This document shows, one piece after another, positions 8,411 through 16,683 of a DNA stretch of 64,000 bases. The notes under the pieces were generated by a model. That model did not search any database and was not told the DNA's origin. It saw only the letters and a program-made list of their open reading frames with translations. Position numbers and translations under genes: made by a program. Position 1 is the first letter of the stretch; each line of letters opens with the position of its first letter. Origin of the DNA: CAXBMB01 sp052078155 (lineage in GTDB: Bacteria; Pseudomonadota; Alphaproteobacteria; Kiloniellales; DSM-21159). The DNA is taken from contig JBQJBP010000001.1 of NCBI GenBank assembly GCA_052078155.1, positions 1,488,001 through 1,552,000 of the forward strand, read 5' to 3'.

Positions 8411-9177
8411 CCGTCCATTTCATCGGCGCCGGTCCCGGTGCACCGGACCTGATCACCGTCCGTGGGCTCAAGCTGATCGAATCCTGCCCGGTCTGCCTCT
8501 ACGCGGGGTCCCTGGTGCCGGAAGAAATCGTGGCTGCTGCACCGCAGGGCGCGCGGGTGCTGGATACGGCCCCCATGAATCTGGAAGAAATCATGGCCGA
8601 AATCAAAGCGGCTCATGAGGCAGGCCTCGACGTCGCCCGGGTTCATTCCGGCGACCCTTCCATCTATGGCGCCATTGCCGAACAGATCCGGCATCTGAAG
8701 GCCCTGGGCATCCCCTATGATGTGACCCCCGGCGTTCCGGCCTTTGCTGCGGCCGCCGCGCGCATAGGTCAGGAACTGACCCTGCCCGATGTGGCCCAGA
8801 CCATCATTCTGACCCGCACGGCCATGAAATCCTCAGCCATGCCCGAAGGCGAGGACCTGACCACTCTTGGCAAGTCCGGTGCAACACTGGCCATCCACCT
8901 GTCCGTGCGCAATCTGCGCGCCATTTCAGAAGAGCTCAGCCCGCTTTATGGGGCTGAATGTCCGGTGGTGATTGCCTACCGGGTGGGCTGGCCTGATGAA
9001 AAGATCATCCGGGCCAACCTCACCACCATGCGCGAAGAAGCCCGGCAGGCCAAACTGACCCGCACGGCCCTGATCCTGGTGGGCCCGGCGCTGGCGTCGG
9101 AAGACTTCACGGACTCGGCTTTGTATGACGCCACAAAGGTCCACGTGCTGCGGCCAAAAACCAAAGCAGCCTCCTAA
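8407..9177 (+). CDS. cobM: Precorrin-4 C11-methyltransferase
   Basis: CobM (CbiF) methylates C-11 to give precorrin-5. The 256-residue protein has the expected GAGPGAPDLITVRGL start, the conserved YAGSLVPEE segment, VHSGDPSIYGA, and the TPGVPAFAAAAARIGQELTLP block that distinguishes CobM from other methylases. The ATG lies in the 4-nt overlap with the cbiG-cobJ stop. It is the last gene of this run. An intergenic stretch with a short upstream ORF and an ABC-F gene follow. Confidence 0.96.
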   Translation: MTVHFIGAGPGAPDLITVRGLKLIESCPVCLYAGSLVPEEIVAAAPQGARVLDTAPMNLEEIMAEIKAAHEAGLDVARVHSGDPSIYGAIAEQIRHLKALGIPYDVTPGVPAFAAAAARIGQELTLPDVAQTIILTRTAMKSSAMPEGEDLTTLGKSGATLAIHLSVRNLRAISEELSPLYGAECPVVIAYRVGWPDEKIIRANLTTMREEARQAKLTRTALILVGPALASEDFTDSALYDATKVHVLRPKTKAAS

Positions 9178-9287
9178 GGATCACAAATCGAGGGGCGGCA
9201 GACGCGAAACGCAAAGTGCTTCCCCTTTGGTCATTTGGCCTCTAAAGTACCGGTCTGGTTAACCCAAGAAGACAGGAGGGCTACGTC
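9178..9287 (+). other. Spacer between cobM and the short upstream ORF
   Basis: The spacer has GC-rich, hairpin-prone sequence after the cobM stop but no convincing terminator with a U-run. It probably contains the promoter for the short ORF and the ABC-F gene. No clear -35/-10 pair could be assigned. Confidence 0.3.
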
Positions 9288-9362
9288 ATGAAAGTGAATT
9301 ACTATCAGCAGCGTCGACGTGGCCCCGGTTTGGCTCTGCAGCACACTCTGTTGCAGGGCTGA
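9288..9362 (+). CDS. Putative 24-residue leader peptide upstream of the ABC-F gene
   Basis: An ATG at 9288 opens a 24-codon frame ending in TGA at 9360-9362. A near-perfect ribosome binding site (AGGAGG, 9274-9279) lies 8 nt upstream, stronger than that of most genes here. The peptide has an Arg-rich, Gly-Pro-containing centre (QQRRRGPGLALQ). It lies 140 nt upstream of an ABC-F ATPase gene. ABC-F resistance genes in other bacteria are often controlled by leader peptides on which ribosomes stall. Position, ribosome binding site and composition fit that model, but coding is unproven. A hairpin (CGCCCT/AGGGTG, near 9425-9440) and a short stem followed by TTTTT lie between it and the ABC-F start and could form an attenuator. 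Confidence 0.55.
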   Translation: MKVNYYQQRRRGPGLALQHTLLQG

Positions 9363-9502
9363 CCATTAAGAAACACTGCTGAATATCTCCGTTTCAAAGA
9401 ATGGTTCGTCCTGCTCGTGTCCTTGCGCCCTGAAAGGGTGTGATGGCGTGATCTTCTGCCTGCATCAGGTTTTTATCCGGTGCAGCAATTTGCGAGACGA
9501 CC

Positions 9503-11014
9503 ATGACTCTCCTGTCTCTGAAAGATGCGGGCTATATTGCCCAGGATTACCTTTTCCAGAACCTCACCCTGACTCTCAACAGCGGCGATCGCATTGGCCT
9601 GGTCGCACAGAACGGGGCCGGAAAATCCACCCTGCTTCGGTGCCTGGCTGGCGACCTTGACCTCAGCAGCGGGGAACTCTTCCGCTCGCGGGGACTGCAC
9701 ATTGGCTTTATGGCGCAGGCAGTCGCACCGGATTTGCTGGACAAAAGCCTGCGTCAGGCCGTTCTCACCGCCCTGCCGGAGGATCAGCAGGAGAGTGAAA
9801 GCTGGCGCGTTGACATGGTGCTCGACAGCTTTGATGCCCCGCCGGAGCTGCACGACACAAAAGTCTCAGATCTCAGCGGCGGCTGGCAGCGCCTGATGCT
9901 GCTGGCCCGCGTTTGGGTCACTGACCCTGATGTGTTGCTGATGGATGAGCCGACCAATCATCTGGACCTGGAAAAGATCCTGCTGCTTGAAAACTGGCTG
10001 AACACCTGGATCGGTCAGGTGCCCGTACTGGTCGCCAGCCACGACCGCAGCTTCCTGGATCAGGTCACCAACCGGACCCTGTTCCTGAGGCCCCGTCAGT
10101 CCCTGCAGTTTCCCCTGCCCTACAGCCCCGCCAAAGCAGAACTGGCAAATGTGGACAGCAGTCAGGAGCGGGAACAGGAGCGCCAGTTGAAAGAAGCCGG
10201 GCAGTTGAGACGGCAAAGCGCCAAGCTAAAGAACATTGGCCTTAACTCTGGCAGCGACCTGTTACAGAAAAAGCAAAAACAACTGCGCGAGCGGGCGGAG
10301 AAAATCGAAGAGACCCTTAATGACCTCCACAAGGAAAGGTCCGGGGAAATCCGCCTGGCAAACCGGGGAACTCACGCAAAAGCCCTGGTGCGCATTGAGA
10401 ACCTGACCCTGTCGACACCCGACGGGCGCCTGCTGTTCAAAATCGAAAAACTGGACCTCTTTCAGGGCGACCGTATCGTTCTATTGGGCAGAAACGGTGT
10501 GGGAAAAACCACGCTCGTGCGGCTGTTGCACCGCTGTCTGATTGCAGGTGAGGAAATAGTGGGCATCAAGGCGACTCCCTCCCTCGTCACGGGCTATCTG
10601 GATCAGGCGCTATCAGACATCCCGCTGGACAAGTCCCCGTTCGATGTCATTTCACGCTATGATATCAGCGACGCGCGCAGTCGAGCCGCCCTGGCATCGG
10701 CCGGAATTGCCTTTGACTGGCAACGGCGGCCAATCAGCACCCTATCCCTGGGGCAGCGGTCTCGGCTCGCCCTGCTGGCCTTACGTTTCACCGAGCCCAA
10801 TTTCTACCTGCTCGATGAACCAACCAACCACATTGATATTGCTGGCCAGGAAGCTCTGGCCGGTGAAATCAAAGCCAAGCAGGCCAGCTGTGTCCTGGTT
10901 TCCCACGACAGAAGCTTTGTCCGGGAAGTGGGGACGCGTTTCCTATCCATAGAGCAGAAAAAGCTGTCTGAGTCAGACAGCCCGGACCGCTATTTTGCCT
11001 CTTTATCCCTTTGA
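9503..11014 (+). CDS. ABC-F family ATP-binding protein (ribosome-associated type)
   Basis: The 503-residue protein has two ABC ATPase domains and no membrane segments, which is the ABC-F layout. Domain 1 has Walker A AQNGAGKST (35-43), signature LSGGWQRLMLLARVW and Walker B VLLMDEPTNHLD. Domain 2 has GRNGVGKTT (about 329-337), signature LSLGQRSRLALLAL and YLLDEPTNHID. Between them is a charged, helical linker (about residues 205-295) rich in Gln, Lys, Arg and Glu, corresponding to the P-site tRNA interaction motif. ABC-F proteins act on stalled or antibiotic-bound ribosomes. The exact subfamily (Uup, EttA or resistance type) cannot be fixed by eye. It is inserted within the cobalamin island and unrelated to it by pathway. 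Confidence 0.88.
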   Translation: MTLLSLKDAGYIAQDYLFQNLTLTLNSGDRIGLVAQNGAGKSTLLRCLAGDLDLSSGELFRSRGLHIGFMAQAVAPDLLDKSLRQAVLTALPEDQQESESWRVDMVLDSFDAPPELHDTKVSDLSGGWQRLMLLARVWVTDPDVLLMDEPTNHLDLEKILLLENWLNTWIGQVPVLVASHDRSFLDQVTNRTLFLRPRQSLQFPLPYSPAKAELANVDSSQEREQERQLKEAGQLRRQSAKLKNIGLNSGSDLLQKKQKQLRERAEKIEETLNDLHKERSGEIRLANRGTHAKALVRIENLTLSTPDGRLLFKIEKLDLFQGDRIVLLGRNGVGKTTLVRLLHRCLIAGEEIVGIKATPSLVTGYLDQALSDIPLDKSPFDVISRYDISDARSRAALASAGIAFDWQRRPISTLSLGQRSRLALLALRFTEPNFYLLDEPTNHIDIAGQEALAGEIKAKQASCVLVSHDRSFVREVGTRFLSIEQKKLSESDSPDRYFASLSL

Positions 11015-11044
11015 GGACTGCCTGATCCCTTTGAGATCTGCCTG
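11005..11044 (+). repeat. Two-copy 20-bp tandem repeat over the ABC-F stop codon
   Basis: ATCCCTTTGAGGACTGCCTG (11005-11024) is followed directly by a second copy differing at two positions (11025-11044). The ABC-F stop codon TGA lies in the first copy. This looks like a recent local duplication at the 3' end of the gene. Because the stop is in the first unit, the protein is unaffected. Confidence 0.8.
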
Positions 11045-11109
11045 GTCTGGCTGGGAGCTCTTTGTACTCTCGGCGAGACCAAGGCTGCCTTGCCGGTGTC
11101 TTGTAAAAC

Positions 11110-11850
11110 CTAAACTTCGTTGAGCCAGACCAGCACATCTTCCAGGCTGTTGACCGTATGGCACGCGGGCAGAGAAGGTCGGGCAATCATGGTGACCGGA
11201 AGCCCGGCATGCCGGGCGGCCATCAGCTTGGCGCTGGCCGCCATACCCCCGCTGTTTTTTGTAACCACCACATCAATGCCGTGGTGGGCCAGCAAGTCAC
11301 TTTCCTCTTTCAAGCGAAAGGGCCCGCGCCCCAGAACAACTTCATAACGCCCGAAGGGCAGAGGATCTTTGGGCGGGTCCACCAATCGAACCAGGAACCA
11401 GCAATCGCTGCGCTGGCTAAAGGCATCCAGTTCCTGCCGTCCGACGGTCAGGAAAACCCGCGCGCCCTTGGGCAAGAGTGCGGCGGCATCGTCCGGGCTT
11501 TCCGCTTCAACCCAAAGATCACCTTCCTCCGCCTGCCAGGCCTGGCGGGCCAGTCGCACCAGAGGAATCCCGGCCAGGCGCGCACCCTCTACGGCATTCT
11601 CAGAGATCTGAGCGGCAAAGGGATGGGTGGCATCCACAAGCCCCTCAATCTGTTCTTCCTGCAGGTAAGAAGCCAAGCCTTCCGGCCCGCCAAATCCACC
11701 CTGACGAATTTCACCTTCCGGCAATCGCGGCCTGTCGGTGCGCCCGGCCAATGAGGTAACAACCCGCAAGGCCGGATGACTTCTGGCCAGCCGCTGCGCC
11801 AGATTGAAGGCGTCGCCTGTGCCGCCCAGGATCAGAAGGGAAGTAATCAT
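11110..11850 (-). CDS. cobK: Precorrin-6A (cobalt-precorrin-6A) reductase
   Basis: CobK (CbiJ) reduces (cobalt-)precorrin-6A to the 6B form with NAD(P)H. The 246-residue protein begins with the dinucleotide-binding LILGGTGDAF (G9, G10, T11, G12). It contains the family hallmark DATHPFAAQIS near residues 73-83, and ends with the VVTKNSGG...KLMAARHAGLPVTMIARP block typical of CobK. It is the downstream gene of a leftward pair with cbiD, sharing a 4-nt overlap (11847-11850). Confidence 0.95.
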   Translation of the reverse strand: MITSLLILGGTGDAFNLAQRLARSHPALRVVTSLAGRTDRPRLPEGEIRQGGFGGPEGLASYLQEEQIEGLVDATHPFAAQISENAVEGARLAGIPLVRLARQAWQAEEGDLWVEAESPDDAAALLPKGARVFLTVGRQELDAFSQRSDCWFLVRLVDPPKDPLPFGRYEVVLGRGPFRLKEESDLLAHHGIDVVVTKNSGGMAASAKLMAARHAGLPVTMIARPSLPACHTVNSLEDVLVWLNEV

Positions 11851-13025
11851 CGGGGCGATCCTCCCGTTTCAGGTTCAGCCCTTGGCAAAGCGCCCGCCAA
11901 TCCCACCTGCTGGCCTTGCCGGTCCACCACCAGGATCTCCACCTCCACCGGTGCCCCGCGCAGCACGTCCAGGGCAAAGTCCCGGGCCCGCTCTGCCACC
12001 AGTTGCCCCAGCGGCAGATCCAGATCACGGGCCAGACCGAGAACCTGCATGGCTGTGTTGGCCTGACGGGTGCGGTCCTGATCTTCCTGACGGGCCCCCA
12101 AGGCCGCCAACGCTTCAGCGAGCCAGTCGAAATCCACCTGGGACCGTCCGGAGTGCAGGTCCATGAACCCCTGGGCCAGTTTGGTCATCTTGGCAAAGCC
12201 CCCGGCCAGGGTAAGTCGTGCCACAGGGTGGTCGCGCAGGTACTTTAGCAAGCCGCCGGCAAAGTCGCCCATGTCCAGCACTGCCACATCCGAAAAGCCA
12301 TGACGCGCCAGCATCACCTCCTCAGAAGTGGACCCCGTGGCCCCACCGACATGCGTGAGGCCCGTGGCCCGCGCCACATCAATGCCGCGGTGAATGGAGT
12401 GAATCCAGGCGGAGCAGGAAAAGGGATGCACCACGCCGGTGGTGCCCAGGATGGACAGTCCCCCAAGAATGCCCAGCCTTGGGTTCCAGGTTTTCTGGGC
12501 CAGTGCTTCACCATCGGGAATGGAGATCTCGATTTCCACATCCGCAGGGCCTGCCAGGTCCTGTGCAAGCTGGGCAATCTGTTCGCGCATCAAGCGGCGG
12601 GGAACAGGGTTGATCGCGGCTTCACCCGGCTCAATAGGCAAGCCGGGTAAGGTGACGGTCCCCACACCTTTTCCAGCGACAAAGCGAATGCCCTGTCCGG
12701 CTGGCAGGGCAGTAACCTTTGCCAGCACAAGGGCCCCGTGAGTGACATCCGGATCGTCACCGGCGTCTTTGATGATCCCGGCCTGTGCCCAGTGGGCGCG
12801 GCTGGCCAGCCCTGCACCGCTTTCAAGATCAATGGCGTCGATGACAGCAGACTTGCCTTCAAAGGCCAAAGCAAAGGAAGGCTGGTCGCCTTTGGGCAAG
12901 ACAAGGCTCACCGGATCGGGAAACTCCCCGGTTACCAGCGCCGTGTAAGCGGCACGGGTGGCGGCAGTGGCACAGGCGCCTGTTGTCCAGCCCCGCCGTA
13001 AAGGACCTTCTGGGATACGAGCCAT
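11847..13025 (-). CDS. cbiD: Cobalt-precorrin-5B C1-methyltransferase
   Basis: CbiD methylates C-1 in the cobalt-early pathway and takes the place of CobF in the oxygen-dependent pathway. The 392-residue protein has the diagnostic start LRRGWTTGACATAATRAAY, the GDDPDVTHG motif, the GKGVGTVT strand and GGLSILGTTGVVHPFS in the middle. All are characteristic of CbiD. Its presence with CbiX and CbiG argues that cobalt is inserted early. The gene is divergent from cobA, and the spacer between them holds a long inverted repeat. Confidence 0.96.
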   Translation of the reverse strand: MARIPEGPLRRGWTTGACATAATRAAYTALVTGEFPDPVSLVLPKGDQPSFALAFEGKSAVIDAIDLESGAGLASRAHWAQAGIIKDAGDDPDVTHGALVLAKVTALPAGQGIRFVAGKGVGTVTLPGLPIEPGEAAINPVPRRLMREQIAQLAQDLAGPADVEIEISIPDGEALAQKTWNPRLGILGGLSILGTTGVVHPFSCSAWIHSIHRGIDVARATGLTHVGGATGSTSEEVMLARHGFSDVAVLDMGDFAGGLLKYLRDHPVARLTLAGGFAKMTKLAQGFMDLHSGRSQVDFDWLAEALAALGARQEDQDRTRQANTAMQVLGLARDLDLPLGQLVAERARDFALDVLRGAPVEVEILVVDRQGQQVGLAGALPRAEPETGGSPR

Positions 13026-13143
13026 GCTTTCTTATAGGGCCAGCCCTCAGTAAAAACGAGACAGGAAACGCCCTATATGTTGCACTTGACGCCCGACAGG
13101 CCTAAGCAAAACTCTGGAGTATGGCCAACAGAAGGTGAAGCGT

Positions 13144-13200
13144 CCAGAACCTCCTTTCCAGCGTGAAACACTCTGCGAGCACTCAAACACTCGGTTCTGG
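13144..13200. promoter_or_regulatory. 8-bp inverted repeat between cbiD and cobA
   Basis: CCAGAACC (13144-13151) and GGTTCTGG (13193-13200) are perfectly complementary and bracket 41 nt with smaller internal complementarity. They sit in the 254-bp divergent spacer between cbiD and cobA. It could be an operator or an RNA fold in one of the two leaders; nothing more can be said. Confidence 0.35.
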
Positions 13201-13279
13201 TCAAGCCCCCTTCCGGCCCGGTATCCTAAAGCCCCTTCACGGGCTCCGTTAAACAGTACCGTCAAGCAAAGCACGTCCC

Positions 13280-14119
13280 ATGGATCTGAATGACATTGAT
13301 CTTGCCCCTTTTGAGCCCGGCACCGTCTGGCTGGTTGGCTCCGGCCCCGGCGACCCCGGTCTGCTGACGCTCTTGGCTGTCCAGGGGCTGCAGCAGGCCG
13401 ATGTCATCGTCTATGACGCGCTGGTCAATGACTCCATTCTGAAACTGGCCCGAGCCGATTGCGCGCTGGAATACGCCGGAAAAAGGGGCGGTCGTCCTTC
13501 TGCCCAGCAAAAGGACATATCGCTGCGCCTGGTGGAACTGGCCCGGCAAGGAAAGAGGGTGCTGCGCCTGAAAGGCGGCGACCCCTTTGTCTTTGGCCGC
13601 GGCGGTGAAGAAGGCCTGAAACTGGTGGAGCAGGGCGTGCCTTTCCGCATTGTGCCCGGCATCACCGCTGGTATCGGCGGACTGGCCTATGCTGGCCTGC
13701 CCGTCACCCACCGCGAGATCAACCAGTCAGTCACCTTCGTCACCGGGCATGACTCCACAGGCTCCATGCCTGGCGCCATCAACTGGAAGGGACTGGCCCA
13801 GGGCTCCCAGGTTCTGGTGCTCTACATGGCCATCAAGCATCTGGCCGGCATCACCGACAAGCTGCTGGAGTTTGGCCGCAGCCCCGCTGAACCGGTTGCT
13901 GTGGTCACCAATGCCTCCCTGCCCGATCAGCGGGTGCTGGAAACCACCCTGTCCAAAGCGGCGCAGGATGTGGCGGAACAGGATCTGCAGCCGCCAGCCC
14001 TGGTGGTTATCGGCGGTGTTGTGCCCCTGCGAGCCGCCCTGGACTGGCAGGGAGCCCTGGCTGGAAAAGCCCTGGACCCGGACCCTCTGGGCACCCGCAA
14101 ACTCGCCGACAGCGCCTGA
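13280..14119 (+). CDS. cobA: Uroporphyrinogen-III C-methyltransferase
   Basis: CobA (SUMT) adds methyl groups at C-2 and C-7 of uroporphyrinogen III to form precorrin-2, the branch point for cobalamin and siroheme. The 279-residue protein shows LVGSGPGDPGLLT at the start, YDALV, the KRGGRPSAQQKDIS segment, LRLKGGDPFVFGRGGEE and VVPGITAGIGGLAYAGLPVTHR, all classic SUMT blocks. There is no CysG-type dehydrogenase/ferrochelatase domain, so precorrin-2 oxidation must be done elsewhere. cobB follows 19 nt downstream. Confidence 0.96.
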   Translation: MDLNDIDLAPFEPGTVWLVGSGPGDPGLLTLLAVQGLQQADVIVYDALVNDSILKLARADCALEYAGKRGGRPSAQQKDISLRLVELARQGKRVLRLKGGDPFVFGRGGEEGLKLVEQGVPFRIVPGITAGIGGLAYAGLPVTHREINQSVTFVTGHDSTGSMPGAINWKGLAQGSQVLVLYMAIKHLAGITDKLLEFGRSPAEPVAVVTNASLPDQRVLETTLSKAAQDVAEQDLQPPALVVIGGVVPLRAALDWQGALAGKALDPDPLGTRKLADSA

Positions 14120-14138
14120 GCCGGGTACCCCGCCAGCC

Positions 14139-15491
14139 ATGCCTTCCCCTTCAGCGCCCCAGCTTTCCACACCCGGCCTGATTCTGGCGGCCCCGGCCTC
14201 CGGTTCCGGCAAGACGTCGGTAACCCTGGCCCTGCTTCGGCGTCTGGCCAACAGGGGCACAGCGGTCAGCTCTGCCAAGGTAGGGCCGGATTACATCGAC
14301 CCCCGCTTTCACGCTGCAGCCTCCGGCAGGCCCTGCATCAACCTGGACCCCTGGGCCATGACGTCCGGCCAGCTGCAGGCATTGGCCGCCAAGCAATGCC
14401 AGGACAGCGATCTGCTGATCATCGAAGGTGTCATGGGTCTGTTCGATGGCGCGGCTGACGGCACAGGTTCAACAGCGGATCTGGCCGCCCGCTTGCGGCT
14501 GCCGGTGATTTTGGTGGTGGACGCCGCCTCTCAGTCCCAGTCCATCGCCGCTCTGGTGTCCGGCTTTGCCAACCATCGTCCCGACTGCCGGGTGGCCGGG
14601 ATCATTCTCAACAAAGTGGGGTCGCCCCGGCACGACAGACTGTTGCGCCGGGCACTCGCCCCCCTGGAACTGCCCATCATCGGGTCTGTTGCCCGGCAAT
14701 CAGACCTCAGCCTGCCCTCGCGGCATCTGGGGCTGGTACAGGCGGAGGAGCAAGCAGATCTGGAGGCCTACCTCAACCAGGCTGCCGAGCGACTTGCAGG
14801 CGATCTGGACCTTGACCTGCTGCAGAGTCTGGCTCAGCCCCCCAGTCTCACTGACTCTGCCGAAACCTCCCTCTGTCTGCCGCCCCCGGGCCAGCGCGTG
14901 GCCATCGCACGGGACCGGGCCTTTGCCTTTGCCTATCCTCACCTGCTGGCGGACTGGCAGGAAGCAGGGGCGGAACTCTCCTTCTTTTCCCCGCTGGCCG
15001 ATGATGCACCCGATGCCAAAAGCGATGCCCTCTTTCTACCCGGCGGGTATCCGGAGTTGCAGGCAGGCAAGCTGGCAGGCAACCGGCGGTTTCTGAGCGG
15101 ACTGAAAGAGGCTGCAGGCCGCGGCACCTTGATTTACGGCGAGTGCGGCGGCTTCATGACCTTGGGAGAAGGATTGATCGATGCGGAAGGTGGTCGACAC
15201 GAAATGGCCGGGCTGCTGCCACTGACCACCTCCTTTGCCACCCGAAAACTGCACCTGGGCTACCGCAAGCTCTCCCCCCTGCCCGGCACCCCCTGGCTGG
15301 ATGGCTCAGACCAAAGGGCGCAACTGCGGGGGCACGAGTTCCACTATGCCTCCATTGTCGAAGAAGCTGTTGGACCGGGACAGGCGGAGCGGCTGTTTGA
15401 CACCTGCGATGCAGAAGACCAGTCCCTGGGGCTTTCGGGCTTGCGTGTGGGCCGGGTCATGGGGTCTTACCAGCACCTGATCGCTCAATAA
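14139..15491 (+). CDS. cobB: Cobyrinic (hydrogenobyrinic) acid a,c-diamide synthase
   Basis: CobB/CbiA amidates the a and c side chains using glutamine and ATP. The frame is open much further upstream inside cobA, but the ATG at 14139 gives the natural N-terminus. The P-loop APASGSGKTS lies at about residues 18-27, followed by KVGPDYIDPRFH. The C-terminal glutamine amidotransferase domain carries YGECGGFM with the likely nucleophile near C336, and FHYAS with a later His. The 450-residue length is normal. It is co-directional with cobA and convergent with the PAS gene that follows. Confidence 0.95.
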   Translation: MPSPSAPQLSTPGLILAAPASGSGKTSVTLALLRRLANRGTAVSSAKVGPDYIDPRFHAAASGRPCINLDPWAMTSGQLQALAAKQCQDSDLLIIEGVMGLFDGAADGTGSTADLAARLRLPVILVVDAASQSQSIAALVSGFANHRPDCRVAGIILNKVGSPRHDRLLRRALAPLELPIIGSVARQSDLSLPSRHLGLVQAEEQADLEAYLNQAAERLAGDLDLDLLQSLAQPPSLTDSAETSLCLPPPGQRVAIARDRAFAFAYPHLLADWQEAGAELSFFSPLADDAPDAKSDALFLPGGYPELQAGKLAGNRRFLSGLKEAAGRGTLIYGECGGFMTLGEGLIDAEGGRHEMAGLLPLTTSFATRKLHLGYRKLSPLPGTPWLDGSDQRAQLRGHEFHYASIVEEAVGPGQAERLFDTCDAEDQSLGLSGLRVGRVMGSYQHLIAQ

Positions 15492-15531
15492 ACCTCACTC
15501 AGAACTGTCAGATGCGGCAGGCAACCGTCGA

Positions 15532-16056
15532 TCAGATGATCGGCTGCTCAACCTGGGCCAAAATTCCCATGACATGACTGATCTCACCCGCGTCGTCTTT
15601 CATGGTGAAGACCAGGCCTTCGTACTGAATGTGCGCCCGCCCCAGATCTTCCAGCGTGCCATAGCTGTGCAAGGCCGTGTTCAGCTTGCAGACCTCCGTC
15701 AGGTAACGGGCAAAGCGGGAAAAGTCTTCGTCCGGGCTCTCAACGGAGAAAATCTGTCCGGCGCTGTTGCGTCCAACCAGTCGAACCACTTCTTCGCCAT
15801 GCAGGCGGTACTGATAGATGCCGGGCTCCAGCACTTCGATCAGGAAGATGTGCGGAGCCTTGTCTGAATGTTCCAGGATATCAAACTGGTCTCTGCGCGG
15901 TCCGTTGGGCGCAAAAGTTCGCCACCAGTGGTACACCTCCCGGCAGGTACTGGAATGAAAGTGCGTTTCTTCGTTGGCAGGGGAGCGATAGACCTGAACG
16001 AAATTGTTATCTTTGTTGTAACTGAGATTCTCAGAGGTGAGGTTTTTGTAAGCCAT
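15532..16056 (-). CDS. PAS_5-family single-domain PAS protein (copy 1)
   Basis: The 174-residue protein consists of one PAS-like domain of the alphaproteobacterial PAS_5 type, recognised by RRDQFDILEH, IFLIEVLEPGIYQYRLHGEEVVRLVGRNSAG and a late SYGTLEDLGRAHIQYEGLVF segment. There is no output domain, signal peptide or membrane segment, so it probably senses a small molecule or acts as a partner protein. It has a close paralog 2.4 kb away (18412-18948) on the same strand, on the other side of the fumarase gene. The family's molecular role is not known. Confidence 0.8.
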   Translation of the reverse strand: MAYKNLTSENLSYNKDNNFVQVYRSPANEETHFHSSTCREVYHWWRTFAPNGPRRDQFDILEHSDKAPHIFLIEVLEPGIYQYRLHGEEVVRLVGRNSAGQIFSVESPDEDFSRFARYLTEVCKLNTALHSYGTLEDLGRAHIQYEGLVFTMKDDAGEISHVMGILAQVEQPII

Positions 16057-16392
16057 TCTTTGTGAGTATCACCAGCTACCGAGACGGCCGTTCTTCCTGC
16101 CGGAACAATGGAACTGAAAAGGCCACCTTCAGAAGTAAATTCTCTTGTACGTGACCAAACGCCGGATCAGTAAGCCTGTTAACCACTTTGGCCGTCAAGA
16201 GCAGACGCGCACTGAACCCGGCCTAAGCAACTCTTCTTCCCGCCAGCTGAGTTTTGGCTGTCGACACAACAACTCAAAGAGGATTGATTCACCAGATCTC
16301 GATGACGAGAAACTGCTCGTTTTTCTATTAAGAGTAGCCAAATTCGTGCTATTCTCCAAATGATTGAATCAGCAAACAGGTAAAATGAACTC
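16057..16392. other. Intergenic region without a recognisable gene
   Basis: This 336-bp stretch lies between the divergent PAS gene and the tiny secreted-protein gene. It becomes AT-rich near 16320-16390, which is a plausible promoter area for the small gene. No repeat or strong hairpin was noted. Confidence 0.3.
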
Positions 16393-16539
16393 ATGAAAAA
16401 CGCAGTGACGATGACCCTTTCTGTTGTTTTGGCCTTTGCGGTGATGCTTGCAGGCAATCTCGCGGTCGCCCACAGCGGTGGAACCAACAGTGCCGGCTGT
16501 CATAACGATCACAAAAACGGGGGTTACCACTGCCACTAA
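16393..16539 (+). CDS. Small secreted Cys/His-rich protein (48 residues)
   Basis: The 48-codon frame encodes a typical signal peptide: a Lys near the start, then a hydrophobic stretch, then a likely cleavage after NLAVA around residue 26. The short mature tail ends GCHNDHKNGGYHCH. A similar C-terminal CHxDxKxGxYHCH motif is found in secreted bacterial proteins, sometimes attached to thermonuclease-like domains. Here it stands alone, with two Cys and five His that could bind a metal. The start lacks a strong ribosome binding site. Coding potential is supported by the signal peptide plus conserved-looking motif; function is unknown. Confidence 0.65.
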   Translation: MKNAVTMTLSVVLAFAVMLAGNLAVAHSGGTNSAGCHNDHKNGGYHCH

Positions 16540-16683
16540 CAGATCATGGCGGGTCATGAACCGGTGCGGAAGGATCTAGACTAAACAAAGGGCGTGAACA
16601 GGCCGGGCAGGTCTGCCAAAATAGGAAATCTTCTTGTCCCGGCAGTTCTGTCGGGATTGCCCCCCAAAGAGGTAGATCAGTCC

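Noticed and set aside
13215..13231. B12-box-like sequence upstream of cbiD (minus strand)
   Set aside because: It shares GGATACC and GGCC with the true B12 box, but the GCCCCCGCAACTG core and the GCCACTG element are missing and the needed upstream part would lie inside cobA. Treated as chance.
13650..14138. Longer N-terminus for CobB
   Set aside because: The frame stays open inside cobA, but the residues there are the out-of-frame reading of cobA, and the ATG at 14139 gives a normal family start.
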